A model generated the notes under the pieces. It was not told the DNA's origin and made no database searches. It saw only the letters and a list, made by a program, of their open reading frames with translations. This document shows, in pieces, positions 27,601 through 34,673 of a stretch of 64,000 nucleotides of DNA (within the stretch, counting starts at the first letter, position 1; each line of letters begins with the position of its first letter). The stretch is from an uncultured Paracoccaceae bacterium. GTDB lineage: Bacteria > Pseudomonadota > Alphaproteobacteria > Rhodobacterales > Rhodobacteraceae. A program made the position numbers and the translations under genes. The stretch lies in contig CAKZRP010000080.1 in assembly GCA_937146765.1 (NCBI GenBank), positions 124,001 through 188,000 of the forward strand. Direction: 5' to 3'.

Positions 27601-28094
27601 AAGGTCACCGCCACCGCGCCGCCACTGTCGCGTTGCAGGGTGGCGAAGAGACCAGAGAGCGAGATCACCTTGGGCCGAACCTCGCCGCGCAGAAGCGGGC
27701 GCATCGCCAGCGATGCCTGTGCGTCTTCAAGCTGGATCGCAGGGCTGCCATCGGCATAGGAGAGGGTCACATCACGCAGCGACAACCGGGGCCGCCAGCC
27801 GCGCCGCACCACCAGTTCGATCTCGCCGAACTCGATCTGCAGGCCGCCCAGCTGCGCCTCTATGCGCCGCTCCGCCTCGGCCCGCAGCCAGCCCGGAACG
27901 TCGATCCGACGATCCAGCAGCAGGTACAGACCCGCCCCCAGCACCGCACAAAGCGCCAGAAGCCAGAGCCCGCCGCGACCGCACCGACGCAGCCAGCGCC
28001 GCCTGCGGCTTCCTCGAACATCCGCCGGGGTCACGAATTTTGTCAGATCTTCCTGCGGTGGCGCGACGATCTCTGCTTTTTCTTCGCCCGACAT
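24675..28094 (-). CDS. Large AsmA-like/DUF3971 (YhdP-type) envelope protein
   Basis: A 1139-residue protein with a basic cytoplasmic N-terminus, one membrane span (about residues 41-62, GLWLLALCAVLGAGLYLLL) and a very long beta-rich periplasmic part. The first domain (IEAQLGGLQIEFGEIELVVRRGWRPRLSLRDVTLSY) is DUF3971-like, and the C-terminal 200 residues (NIRIKRAPAIAALINSLSLVGLFDELSGQGILF...SAVGPSIGLSLDGIFDLEASEMNMRGVLSPIYLVNAIG) are the AsmA-like C-terminal domain. E. coli relatives such as YhdP form lipid-conducting bridges between the membranes; a similar role is inferred. The C-terminal tail is charged. Divergent from bcp with 88 bp between. Confidence 0.9.
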   Translation of the reverse strand: MSGEEKAEIVAPPQEDLTKFVTPADVRGSRRRRWLRRCGRGGLWLLALCAVLGAGLYLLLDRRIDVPGWLRAEAERRIEAQLGGLQIEFGEIELVVRRGWRPRLSLRDVTLSYADGSPAIQLEDAQASLAMRPLLRGEVRPKVISLSGLFATLQRDSGGAVAVTFSDGAAPFRQARNLPQLIDQWDRQLELPILSALTRVETQAVTLRYEDRRIDRAWTMDGGSILLTREGDNVEIEAGFSILSGREYASTVEAQYRSDIGDTAAEFAVVVDQVPSVDIASQSPAFGWLDVLKAPISGALKGAVDSDGVLLPLSASLEIGSGVIQPSEGLKPIPLAAAQSFFTFTPARQELEFSRLSIESGWLSGQMEGRAELVGVQDGRLTELVGQLQFSDLKVNPLRLYPEPLSFSGVSTDFRLELAPFRFHLGEMLVQRGETNVLLQGSAEAGAQGWNYDLQGSANRVDVETVKAMWPPSAPPKPRKWFIDNVMAGDIQEAQVALRARDGAPPFVALDLGFENGVLQFNKHYPLLERVKGQLSIYGKRLVVTATEGWMTARQGGDVDLAGTSFIIPDTGLKGEDGLGILRANAKGRALAALSLLNREPLTVLDKAGLPVRLGSGQVEVSATAMLPLRETLDVAEIAYHYRGTLRDVRSEVLVPGYELAARELTLKGDNTHVQVSGPGRFAGVPIDASWRQEIQPGTPLPGRISGEIELSPATLTALRIGLPEGSLDGLGRALFDVVLPPGQPPELTVSSDLQGVSLRMPELSWRKEAASAGRLSLRTILDADPSVEDLELEAPGLSARGRITLNGEGGLDRAEFSALTVGGWLDGPVTLTGRAGGVPAVAMTGGRLDLRRAPFSSGAGGAGGSGGGNTPITLSLNRLQVTDTISLSRFQGRFDTRGGFNGAFTGNLNTLTPVEGVVVPQSGGMAMRLRSGDAGGVFRSAGVMRHGFGGDFEMTLIPAQAAGEYNGQLRVKNIRIKRAPAIAALINSLSLVGLFDELSGQGILFTGVEADFRLGSRYLTLHSSSAVGPSIGLSLDGIFDLEASEMNMRGVLSPIYLVNAIGSVLTRKGEGLFGFAFTLKGLADDPKVSVNPLSGIAPGFLREVFRGEQPTPPGQEAAPQAESGDSLLEGRKRRSENR

Positions 28095-28182
28095 GATCTA
28101 TGTATGGCTCGCAACGCAACGACGCCCTGCAAGCCAACCCCTGGCAAGGCAACCTGCGCGACAACAATGGGAGACCCAATAC

Positions 28183-28644
28183 ATGCTCGAACCCTCTGAC
28201 CTCGCCCCCGCATTCACCCTGCCCCGCGATGGCGGCGGCGCGGTGTCCCTTTCGGACCTGAAGGGTCAGGCCGTCGTCCTGTTTTTCTATCCCCGCGATG
28301 ATACTCCGGGTTGCACAAAGGAATCCATTGGATTTTCGGAGCAGTTGCAACCCTTTGCCGATGCAGGTGCTGCGGTTTTCGGCATTTCGCGCGACACCGT
28401 GGCCAAACATGACAAGTTTGTCGCCAAACACGGGCTGACCGTGCCTCTGCTCTCCGATGCCGATGGCACCACCTGCGAGGACTATGGCGTCTGGGTGGAA
28501 AAGAGCATGTACGGCAAGAAAAGCATGGGGATCGAACGCTCCACCTTCCTCATCGATGGTGAGGGGCGGATCGCGCGCATCTGGCGCAAGGTCAAGGTCC
28601 CCGGCCATGTCGAAGAGGTGCTGGAGGCGGTGCGCTCCCTTTGA
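28183..28644 (+). CDS. bcp: Peroxiredoxin, PrxQ/BCP type
   Basis: Thiol peroxidase of 153 residues reducing peroxides with electrons from thioredoxin. The peroxidatic Cys44 is in YPRDDTPGCTKES. The resolving Cys that many BCPs have five residues later is replaced (CTKESIG), but Cys98 in DGTTCEDYGVW lies in helix 3 and could serve, as in PrxQ enzymes with a distant resolving Cys. ATG 28183 follows GGGAGA and gives MLEPSDLAPAFTLP. A GC-rich hairpin follows the stop. The gene is divergent from the AsmA-like gene and upstream of a DUF455 gene. Confidence 0.95.
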   Translation: MLEPSDLAPAFTLPRDGGGAVSLSDLKGQAVVLFFYPRDDTPGCTKESIGFSEQLQPFADAGAAVFGISRDTVAKHDKFVAKHGLTVPLLSDADGTTCEDYGVWVEKSMYGKKSMGIERSTFLIDGEGRIARIWRKVKVPGHVEEVLEAVRSL

Positions 28645-28753
28645 CCCCTTGACCAAGGGGCGGTCCCAGTTGGGGGCGCCCTTTGCATAGCCGGTTGCGT
28701 CGCCCAGCCGAGAATGGCACAGGACCCCCCGCATGTTCCCACCGGAGGCCGCG

Positions 28754-29590
28754 ATGACAGATCTGACCCTTGCCGAAATGGCCACCGAGGTACTGACCAC
28801 CGCCGATGGCCGTGCCAAGACCGCGCTGTCGCGCCGTCACGCTGCGCTCTGGAAGGCCGCCCGCAGCGGTGCGGCGGATCCGATCGCCATCGGCAATGCC
28901 AACCCGCCCCGCCATCCGGCCCGCCCGGCGGAGCCTGCGCTTCTCAGTCCGCGCGACGTGCAACGTCGCCGTCCCGGCTCGCCGCAGGGGCGCATCGCGC
29001 TTCTTCACGCGGTGGCCCATATCGAGCTCAATGCGGTGGACCTGCACTGGGACATCATCGCCCGTTTCACCCATGTACCGATGCCACTGGGATTTTACGA
29101 CGACTGGGTGAAATCCGCGGATGAGGAATCCAAGCATTTCAACCTGATGTGCGACTGCCTTGAGAGCCTTGGCAGCCATTATGGCGCCTTGCCCGCCCAT
29201 GCCGGCATGTGGCGGGCCGCCGAGGACACCGCCGAGGACCTCCTTGGCCGTCTCGCGGTGGTGCCGATGGTGCTGGAGGCGCGCGGGCTTGATGTCACCC
29301 CCGGCATGATCGAGATTTTCCGCAAGGCGGAGCTGCAGGAGGCCATTGAGGCGCTCGAGGTGATCTATGCCGAGGAAGTCGGCCATGTCGCCTATGGGTC
29401 GAAGTGGTTCAATTTCCTCTGCGGGCGCAACGATCTCGATCCCAAGGCAGAGTTCCACCGGCTGGTGCAGCACTATTTCCACGGCGCCCTGAAGCCGCCC
29501 TTCAACGAGGAAAAACGCGCCGATGCCGGACTGCCGCCGGATTTCTACTGGCCGCTGGCCGATGGTGAGGCCCCGGCCTACGCGCGCTGA
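28754..29590 (+). CDS. DUF455 ferritin-like protein
   Basis: A 278-residue protein. The central helical bundle carries di-iron ligand motifs: HAVAHIELNAVDL, KSADEESKHFNLM and VIYAEEVGHVAYGSKWFNFL, so it belongs to the ferritin-like DUF455 family, related at a distance to tRNA hydroxylase MiaE. The reaction is not known. Start ATG 28754 has GGAGG (28744-28748) five bases upstream; the longer reading from 28733 would place the ribosome site inside the gene. It is 109 bp from bcp on the same strand; oxidative-stress or iron-linked cotranscription is plausible. Confidence 0.9.
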   Translation: MTDLTLAEMATEVLTTADGRAKTALSRRHAALWKAARSGAADPIAIGNANPPRHPARPAEPALLSPRDVQRRRPGSPQGRIALLHAVAHIELNAVDLHWDIIARFTHVPMPLGFYDDWVKSADEESKHFNLMCDCLESLGSHYGALPAHAGMWRAAEDTAEDLLGRLAVVPMVLEARGLDVTPGMIEIFRKAELQEAIEALEVIYAEEVGHVAYGSKWFNFLCGRNDLDPKAEFHRLVQHYFHGALKPPFNEEKRADAGLPPDFYWPLADGEAPAYAR

Positions 29591-29949
29591 CAGTTGGCGT
29601 GAGGCTGGCAGGCGACTGGGATCGGCGCCGACTCACCCTCACCGCAGCTCCGGACGGCTGGCCCCGGCCAAACCGCGCCTTGTCGGCGGCTTTTCGCCCA
29701 GATCCATCGAATTGCGCGACATTCCCCCACGAAGGTCGGAACAGGGTTGCCGGATAGTCACAGTCTGGCTATTCCATTCGGCCAAGGCCGGGCCGTCCGC
29801 TCTGCGGAATTCCCGAGGCAGCTTTCCCGGGCTGTGCAGTCAGTTTCTGCGCGTGCCTCCGGGGTGGGCGACAGAGCTGCCTCAGACCCATGCGGGATCA
29901 CGCCGAAAGGCGGACCATGGCCGGGGGATGGAACAAGGAATAGAAAATC
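29591..29949. other. 359-bp gap with no gene recognised
   Basis: I see no credible coding frame, tRNA or perfect palindrome. The last 30 bases contain an AAGGA ribosome site (about 29935-29939) for the peptidase gene. The promoter of the peptidase-bactofilin pair probably lies here. Confidence 0.5.
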
Positions 29950-31281
29950 GTGCGACGCGGTTTGCCACTGAAGGTGCATGCGTTCCTGGAACGCAGGTTT
30001 CCTGAACGTCGGGTCTTTCTGAAGTCCGACACTGACACGCGGTTCATCCGCCTCTCTTCGGAAACCCAGCTGGTGGTGGTCACCGGGCTGACCCTGTCGG
30101 TGGCCTGGGCGATTGTCGCCACTGCCATCGTGCTGATGGACAGCATCGGCTCGGGCAATTTCCGCGATCAGGCCCGCCGCGACCAGCAGGTCTATCAGGA
30201 ACGGCTCAACGTGCTCTCGACCGAGCGCGACCGTCGGGTGGAGGAAGCGCTGGCCGCACAGGACCGCTTCAACGCCGCGCTGGAACAGATCTCGGTGATG
30301 CAGTCGGAGCTCCTCGCCTCGGAGACCCGCCGCCGCGAGCTGGAGACCGGCATCGACGTCATCCAGTCCAACCTGCGGCAGAGCATCGCCGAACGCGAGA
30401 TCCTGCGCCGCACCGTGCTGGACCTGCGGGAAAAGACCGCTCCCGACAGCCCCGAACAGGTGCTTGCCGCCACCGCGCCCGAGCAATTGGCCTTCCTCAC
30501 CGATGCTTTGGCCGATACCGCCGCCGAACGCGACCAGATCGAAGCGGATGCGCAATCCGCCCTTGCCGAGCGGGACGATCTCGAACTGGAACTGCAACTC
30601 ACCGCGCAGCGCAACGACCAGATCTTCCGCCAGCTCGAAGAGGCCATGGCGGTCTCGGTCGAGCCTTTGAACAAGATGTTCTCCTCCGCCGGCCTGCCGC
30701 CAGACCGCATCCTCGAGCAGGTGCGGCGCGGCTATAGCGGCGAAGGTGGCCCGCTGGAGCCGCTGGCCCTCTCCACCCGTGGCGAGGAGCCCAACCCCGA
30801 CGAGATCCGCGCCAATGCGCTCCTGAACCAGATGAGCCAGCTCAATCTCTATCGCATCGCTGCCGAGAAGGCGCCCTTTTCGACGCCGGTGAACCTCGGC
30901 CAGGTGCGCCAGTCCTCCAGTTTCGGCTACCGCCGCGACCCCAAGACCGGCGGGCGGCGGATGCACAACGGTTCTGATTTTGCCGGGAAAACCGGCACCG
31001 ATGTCTTTGCCACCGCAGATGGGGTTGTGACCCATGCCGGCTGGGACAATGGCTATGGTCGGCTGGTCACCATCCAGCACGCCTTTGGCATCGAAACCCG
31101 ATATGCCCATAACTCCAATATCCTCGTGAAGGTCGGTCAAAGAGTCTCGCGCGGGGACCACATTGCTGATATGGGTAACTCCGGACGGTCCACCGGGACC
31201 CACCTCCATTACGAGGTTCGGGTCAATGGCAATCCCGTAAACCCAATGATCTACATCAAGGCTGCGAGAAATGTTTTCTAA
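29950..31281 (+). CDS. Membrane-anchored M23 metallopeptidase with long coiled coil
   Basis: A 443-residue protein. After a basic N-terminus, one span (about residues 40-64, TQLVVVTGLTLSVAWAIVATAIVLM) anchors it; residues about 75-240 form a coiled coil rich in Glu, Arg and Gln; the C-terminal 120 residues are an M23 (LytM) domain with both zinc-ligand motifs, MHNGSDFAG and THLHYEV, intact. It should cleave peptidoglycan cross-bridges in the periplasm. Start is GTG 29950. Its last 11 bases overlap the bactofilin start, a gene pair common in proteobacteria where bactofilin positions the hydrolase. Confidence 0.93.
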   Translation: MRRGLPLKVHAFLERRFPERRVFLKSDTDTRFIRLSSETQLVVVTGLTLSVAWAIVATAIVLMDSIGSGNFRDQARRDQQVYQERLNVLSTERDRRVEEALAAQDRFNAALEQISVMQSELLASETRRRELETGIDVIQSNLRQSIAEREILRRTVLDLREKTAPDSPEQVLAATAPEQLAFLTDALADTAAERDQIEADAQSALAERDDLELELQLTAQRNDQIFRQLEEAMAVSVEPLNKMFSSAGLPPDRILEQVRRGYSGEGGPLEPLALSTRGEEPNPDEIRANALLNQMSQLNLYRIAAEKAPFSTPVNLGQVRQSSSFGYRRDPKTGGRRMHNGSDFAGKTGTDVFATADGVVTHAGWDNGYGRLVTIQHAFGIETRYAHNSNILVKVGQRVSRGDHIADMGNSGRSTGTHLHYEVRVNGNPVNPMIYIKAARNVF

Positions 31282-31777
31282 GAGCAAAATCAACGAGCCC
31301 GGCCCGAAACAAGCCGATACCACCCCGGCAACTCCGGCCCCTGCGGCCTCCTCGGGCATCTCCTCCTCCGGCGCCAGCGACTATGCCAAGCCCGCAGCCC
31401 CCAAGGCCAAGCCGCCCGCATCGCTGCTGAGCTCGGACCTGCACATCACCGGCAACGTCAAGACCACTGGCGACATCCAGGTGGAGGGCACCGTCGAGGG
31501 AGACATCCGCGCTCACCTGCTGACCATCGGCGAGACCGCGACCATCAAGGGCGAAATCACCGCCGATGACGTGGTCATCAACGGCCGCATCGTCGGTCGC
31601 GTTCGCGGCCTCAAGGTGCGCCTGACCTCCACCGCCCGCGTGGAAGGCGACATCATCCACAAGACCATCGCCATTGAGAGCGGCGCCCATTTCGAAGGCT
31701 CCGTGCAGCGTCAGGACGACCCGCTGAGCCCCGGCAAGGCATCGTCCAAGGCGGCACCGCAGCCCGCCGAGGGCTGA
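31271..31777 (+). CDS. Bactofilin (polymer-forming cytoskeletal protein)
   Basis: A 168-residue protein with the three usual parts: a Pro/Ala/Ser-rich disordered N-terminus (residues 1-52), a DUF583 beta-helix core (SLLSSDLHITGNVKTTGDIQVEGTVEGDIR, then TIGETATIKGEITADDVVINGRIVGRV and LTSTARVEGDIIHKTIAIESGAHFEGS), and a disordered tail. Bactofilins polymerise without nucleotides and recruit cell-wall enzymes. ATG overlaps the end of the M23 peptidase gene by 11 bases, so the two are translationally coupled. A terminator follows. Confidence 0.95.
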   Translation: MFSKSKINEPGPKQADTTPATPAPAASSGISSSGASDYAKPAAPKAKPPASLLSSDLHITGNVKTTGDIQVEGTVEGDIRAHLLTIGETATIKGEITADDVVINGRIVGRVRGLKVRLTSTARVEGDIIHKTIAIESGAHFEGSVQRQDDPLSPGKASSKAAPQPAEG

Positions 31778-31823
31778 GCGCAGCGCGGCCTCTCGCCAAG
31801 AGAGGACTAGCACCAAGAGTGAG

Positions 31824-31852
31824 CGCCGGGCCCTTGGCCCGGCGTTTCTGTT
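31824..31852 (+). terminator. Intrinsic terminator after bactofilin gene
   Basis: CGCCGGGCC (31824-31832) pairs with GGCCCGGCG (31836-31844), 3-base loop, then TTTCTGTTTC. Confidence 0.8.
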
Positions 31853-31891
31853 TCTGCCGGCTGTCACCTCAATGCCCTCTGGTGCAAATGA

Positions 31892-31922
31892 AAAGCCCCG
31901 GCGCCAGTGGCTCCGGGGCTTT
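31892..31922 (-). terminator. Intrinsic terminator of the cyclophilin pair
   Basis: AAAGCCCCGG (31892-31901) pairs with CCGGGGCTTT (31913-31922). On the minus strand it ends in TTTTC, 24 bp after the periplasmic cyclophilin stop. Confidence 0.8.
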
Positions 31923-31945
31923 GTCTTGGTCGGCAATCCAAGGGA

Positions 31946-32494
31946 TTACTCGGTGACGGTGACCTTGCTCATCACGTCCGGCTGTCCTTCGACCGCACCG
32001 GAGCGTGGATGGCCGCGCTTGATTGCGTCCACCACCTCCATGCCCTCGGTCACACGCCCGACGACGGTATATTGACCGTTCAGGAAATGGCCCGGCTCGA
32101 ACATGATGAAGAACTGGGAATTGGCGCTGTCGGGATTCTGCGACCGCGCCATGCCGACGACACCGCGATCAAACGGCAGGTCGGAGAATTCCGCCGGCAG
32201 GTCCGGCCGCTCGGAACCGCCGGTGCCCGCATAGCGCATGTCCTGTCCCATGTGGCCGAATTCCACGTCGCCGGTCTGCGCCATGAAGCCATCGATGACC
32301 CGGTGGAACACCACCCCATCGTATTTGCCTTCGGCGGCCAATGCGGTGATCTGTTCCACATGCTTGGGCGCCACATCGTCGAGAAGCTCGATCTTGATGG
32401 TGCCCTTGGCCTCGCCCTCGACCTCGATCGCGAGGCCAGAGGCCAGCGCCGGCGAGGCCGCCAGCAGTGCAACGACGCTCAGAGCCTTACGCAT
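31946..32494 (-). CDS. Periplasmic cyclophilin-type peptidyl-prolyl isomerase
   Basis: A 182-residue PPIase with a cleavable signal (MRKALSVVALLAASPALA). The cyclophilin core contains GVVFHRVIDGFMAQTGD, GGSERPDLPAEFSDLPFDRGVVGMARSQNPDSANSQFFIMF and FLNGQYTVVGRVTEGMEVVD. The active-site Arg of FHRVI and the Gln and Phe of SQFFI are present. It catalyses proline isomerisation during folding of exported proteins. Its start overlaps the end of the upstream cytoplasmic cyclophilin gene by eight bases, so both are translated from one mRNA. Confidence 0.95.
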   Translation of the reverse strand: MRKALSVVALLAASPALASGLAIEVEGEAKGTIKIELLDDVAPKHVEQITALAAEGKYDGVVFHRVIDGFMAQTGDVEFGHMGQDMRYAGTGGSERPDLPAEFSDLPFDRGVVGMARSQNPDSANSQFFIMFEPGHFLNGQYTVVGRVTEGMEVVDAIKRGHPRSGAVEGQPDVMSKVTVTE

Positions 32495-32993
32495 CTGCGG
32501 CCACCTTGACCGAGATCATCCGGTCCGGGCTCGCAGGCGGCTCGCCGCGGGTGATGGCATCCACATGCGCCATGCCTTCGATGACGCGGCCATAAACGGT
32601 GTATTGACCGTTCAGGAAGTGGTTGTCCTTGAAGTTGATGAAGAACTGGGAATTGGCGGAGTTCGGGTTGGAGGAACGTGCCGCGCCCAGGGTGCCCCGG
32701 TCATGCGGCAGCTTGGAGAATTCCGCCGGCAGATCCGGCAGGTCAGAGCCCCCGGTGCCCGCCATGCGCAGGTTGAATCCATCTTCCATGTCGCCGTGCT
32801 GCACATCGCCGGTCTGCGCCATGAACCCGTCGATGACCCGGTGGAAACAGACATTGTCATAGGCCCCGGCGCGTGCCAGGTCCTTCATCCGCTTGGAGTG
32901 CTGCGGCGCCACATCCGGCAGCAGTTCGATCACGACCTTGCCGTCCTTCAGTTCGATGATGATGGTGTTTTCGGGATCCTTGATCTCGGCCAT
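32487..32993 (-). CDS. ppiB: Cytoplasmic cyclophilin-type peptidyl-prolyl isomerase
   Basis: A 168-residue cyclophilin without signal peptide, paralogous to the gene that follows it. Motifs are NVCFHRVIDGFMAQTGDVQHGD, GGSDLPDLPAEFSKLPHDRGTLGAARSSNPNSANSQFFINF and FLNGQYTVYGRVIEGM. Start ATG 32993 (MAEIKDPENTIIIEL) has AGGAGGG six bases upstream; the open frame extends 48 codons further up but those residues have no family support. The pair of cytoplasmic then periplasmic cyclophilin is a common alphaproteobacterial tandem upstream or near pgk. Confidence 0.95.
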   Translation of the reverse strand: MAEIKDPENTIIIELKDGKVVIELLPDVAPQHSKRMKDLARAGAYDNVCFHRVIDGFMAQTGDVQHGDMEDGFNLRMAGTGGSDLPDLPAEFSKLPHDRGTLGAARSSNPNSANSQFFINFKDNHFLNGQYTVYGRVIEGMAHVDAITRGEPPASPDRMISVKVAADA

Positions 32994-33154
32994 GAGGCCC
33001 TCCTGTCTTTTGATACTTGCGCGAATACCTAAGGCCAGCGCGTGAACTTGCCAAGGGAACAATGTGTGATCCCGGCCCCATGGCCAAGCCCGCAGTGGCG
33101 CGGGGCATTGACCTGAGGCCAAAAACCCCACACACACTGCGCAGGGAGGCGTTT

Positions 33155-33168
33155 AGTTAGCGCTACCA
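33155..33168. promoter_or_regulatory. LacI-type operator before pgk
   Basis: AGTTAGCGCTACCA, an imperfect palindrome centred on the CG, 73 bp before the pgk ATG. Twelve of fourteen positions fit TGTTAGCGCTAACA. Compare GCGCTAACA before gap (1428-1436). Confidence 0.5.
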
Positions 33169-33241
33169 TAGAGTTGTTTCACCGGGTCGTGCCGCGCTGT
33201 GTCCAGCGGGCCGAAGGATCCTTTCAGAGAGGAAGTACATC

Positions 33242-34432
33242 ATGGGCTGGAAGACACTGGATGACATGGATCTCGCGGGCAAGACCGTGTTGACCCGCGT
33301 CGACATCAACGTGCCGATGGAAGCGGGACGCGTCACCGATGACACCCGCATCCAACGCCTGGTGCCGACCATCTCCGACCTCCTCGCCAAGGGCGCCCGC
33401 CCGATGCTGCTGGCGCATTTCGACCGCCCCAAAGGCAAGGTCGTGCCCTCCATGTCGCTGCAGCAATTGGTGCCGGCGCTGGAATCGGCCTTTGGCGCAC
33501 CGGTGATCTTCGTCGCCGATTGCCGTGGCCCCGCAGCCGAGGCCGCCGTGGCTGCGCTGGAACCCGGCCAGATCCTGCTGCTGGAAAACACCCGCTTCCA
33601 CCCGGGCGAAGAGGCCAATGATGCCGCCCTCGCCACCGAGATGGCCAAGCTGGGCGATATCTACTGCAACGACGCCTTTTCCGCCGCCCACCGTGCCCAT
33701 GCCTCGACCGAGGCGCTGGCCCGCCTGCTGCCCGCCTGTGCCGGCCGTCTGATGGAGATGGAGCTGAAGGCGCTCGAAAGCGCGCTCGCCACACCGCAAC
33801 GCCCGGTGACCGCCGTGGTCGGTGGCGCCAAGGTTTCGACCAAGCTCGACCTCCTCGGAAATCTCGTGGCCAAGGTGGACAATCTGGTGATCGGCGGCGG
33901 CATGGCCAATACCTTCCTCGCGGCCCAGGGCATCGACGTGGGCAAATCGCTCTGTGAACATGACATGACCGGCACCGCCCGCGAGATTCTGGCGCGCGCC
34001 GAAACCGCGGGCTGCACCATCCTGTTGCCCGCCGATGTCGTGGTGGCGCGGGAGTTCAAGGCCGGGGCCGATCATGAAACCGTTGCGGCCACCGCCTGCC
34101 CCGCCGACGCCATGATCCTGGACGCAGGTCCCGCTGCTGTCGCCGCGATCGCCGAGGTGCTTGAAGCCTCGCGCACCCTGATCTGGAACGGCCCCCTCGG
34201 CGCCTTCGAGATCGCGCCCTTCGATCAGGCCACCAATGCCGCCGCCCGCAAGGCCGCGGACTGCACCCGTTCGGGCGGCTTGATCTCGGTTGCAGGTGGC
34301 GGCGATACGGTTGCAGCGCTCAACCAGGCCGGCGCCGCGGAGGACTTTTCCTATATCTCCACCGCCGGTGGCGCCTTCCTTGAGTGGATGGAAGGTAAGA
34401 CCCTGCCCGGTGTTGCCGCCTTGGAGGGCTGA
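33242..34432 (+). CDS. pgk: Phosphoglycerate kinase
   Basis: Transfers phosphate from 1,3-bisphosphoglycerate to ADP, or the reverse in gluconeogenesis. The 396-residue product starts MGWKTLDDMDLAGKTVLTRVDINVP and has LLAHFDRPKGK, NTRFHPGEEAND, AVVGGAKVSTKLDLLGNLVAKVD, IWNGPLGAFE and GGGDTVAALNQ in the right order. ATG 33242 is preceded by AGAGAGGAAG. A LacI-type operator lies 73 bp upstream, matching one before gap, so the two probably respond to the same carbon signal. Monocistronic, with two consecutive terminator hairpins downstream. Confidence 0.98.
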   Translation: MGWKTLDDMDLAGKTVLTRVDINVPMEAGRVTDDTRIQRLVPTISDLLAKGARPMLLAHFDRPKGKVVPSMSLQQLVPALESAFGAPVIFVADCRGPAAEAAVAALEPGQILLLENTRFHPGEEANDAALATEMAKLGDIYCNDAFSAAHRAHASTEALARLLPACAGRLMEMELKALESALATPQRPVTAVVGGAKVSTKLDLLGNLVAKVDNLVIGGGMANTFLAAQGIDVGKSLCEHDMTGTAREILARAETAGCTILLPADVVVAREFKAGADHETVAATACPADAMILDAGPAAVAAIAEVLEASRTLIWNGPLGAFEIAPFDQATNAAARKAADCTRSGGLISVAGGGDTVAALNQAGAAEDFSYISTAGGAFLEWMEGKTLPGVAALEG

Positions 34433-34455
34433 CGCCGCCGCAGTCCCCTCCAATC

Positions 34456-34480
34456 ACCTGTTAAAAGACAGGTTTGTCTT
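34456..34480 (+). terminator. First hairpin after pgk
   Basis: ACCTGT (34456-34461) pairs with ACAGGT (34468-34473), then TTGTCTT. A weaker stem than the next one. Confidence 0.55.
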
Positions 34481-34490
34481 CCGGCCTCTC

Positions 34491-34525
34491 AAACCGGCGT
34501 CACTTTCCCGTGGGGCCGGTTTTTT
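34491..34525 (+). terminator. Second, main terminator after pgk
   Basis: AAACCGGC (34491-34498) pairs with GCCGGTTT (34515-34522), and T's run to 34525. Confidence 0.8.
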
Positions 34526-34673
34526 GATGTTTTGGAATTCATCTCTCCAATTCGTCAGGTTTTTCTTTTGCGTCGGCGCCCTGTACGAACGGTTTGTTTA
34601 CGGTGTCGGGCCTAGTTTCTAAGCAGTCCCAGGACCCATGTCCGGTCCGCATCGAGTACGTCAGGCACCCAGA

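Noticed and set aside
24036..28199. 1387-codon open frame opposite the AsmA-like gene
   Set aside because: It is the antisense of a recognisable gene, with His/Arg/Gln-rich, low-complexity translation typical of GC-rich shadow frames.
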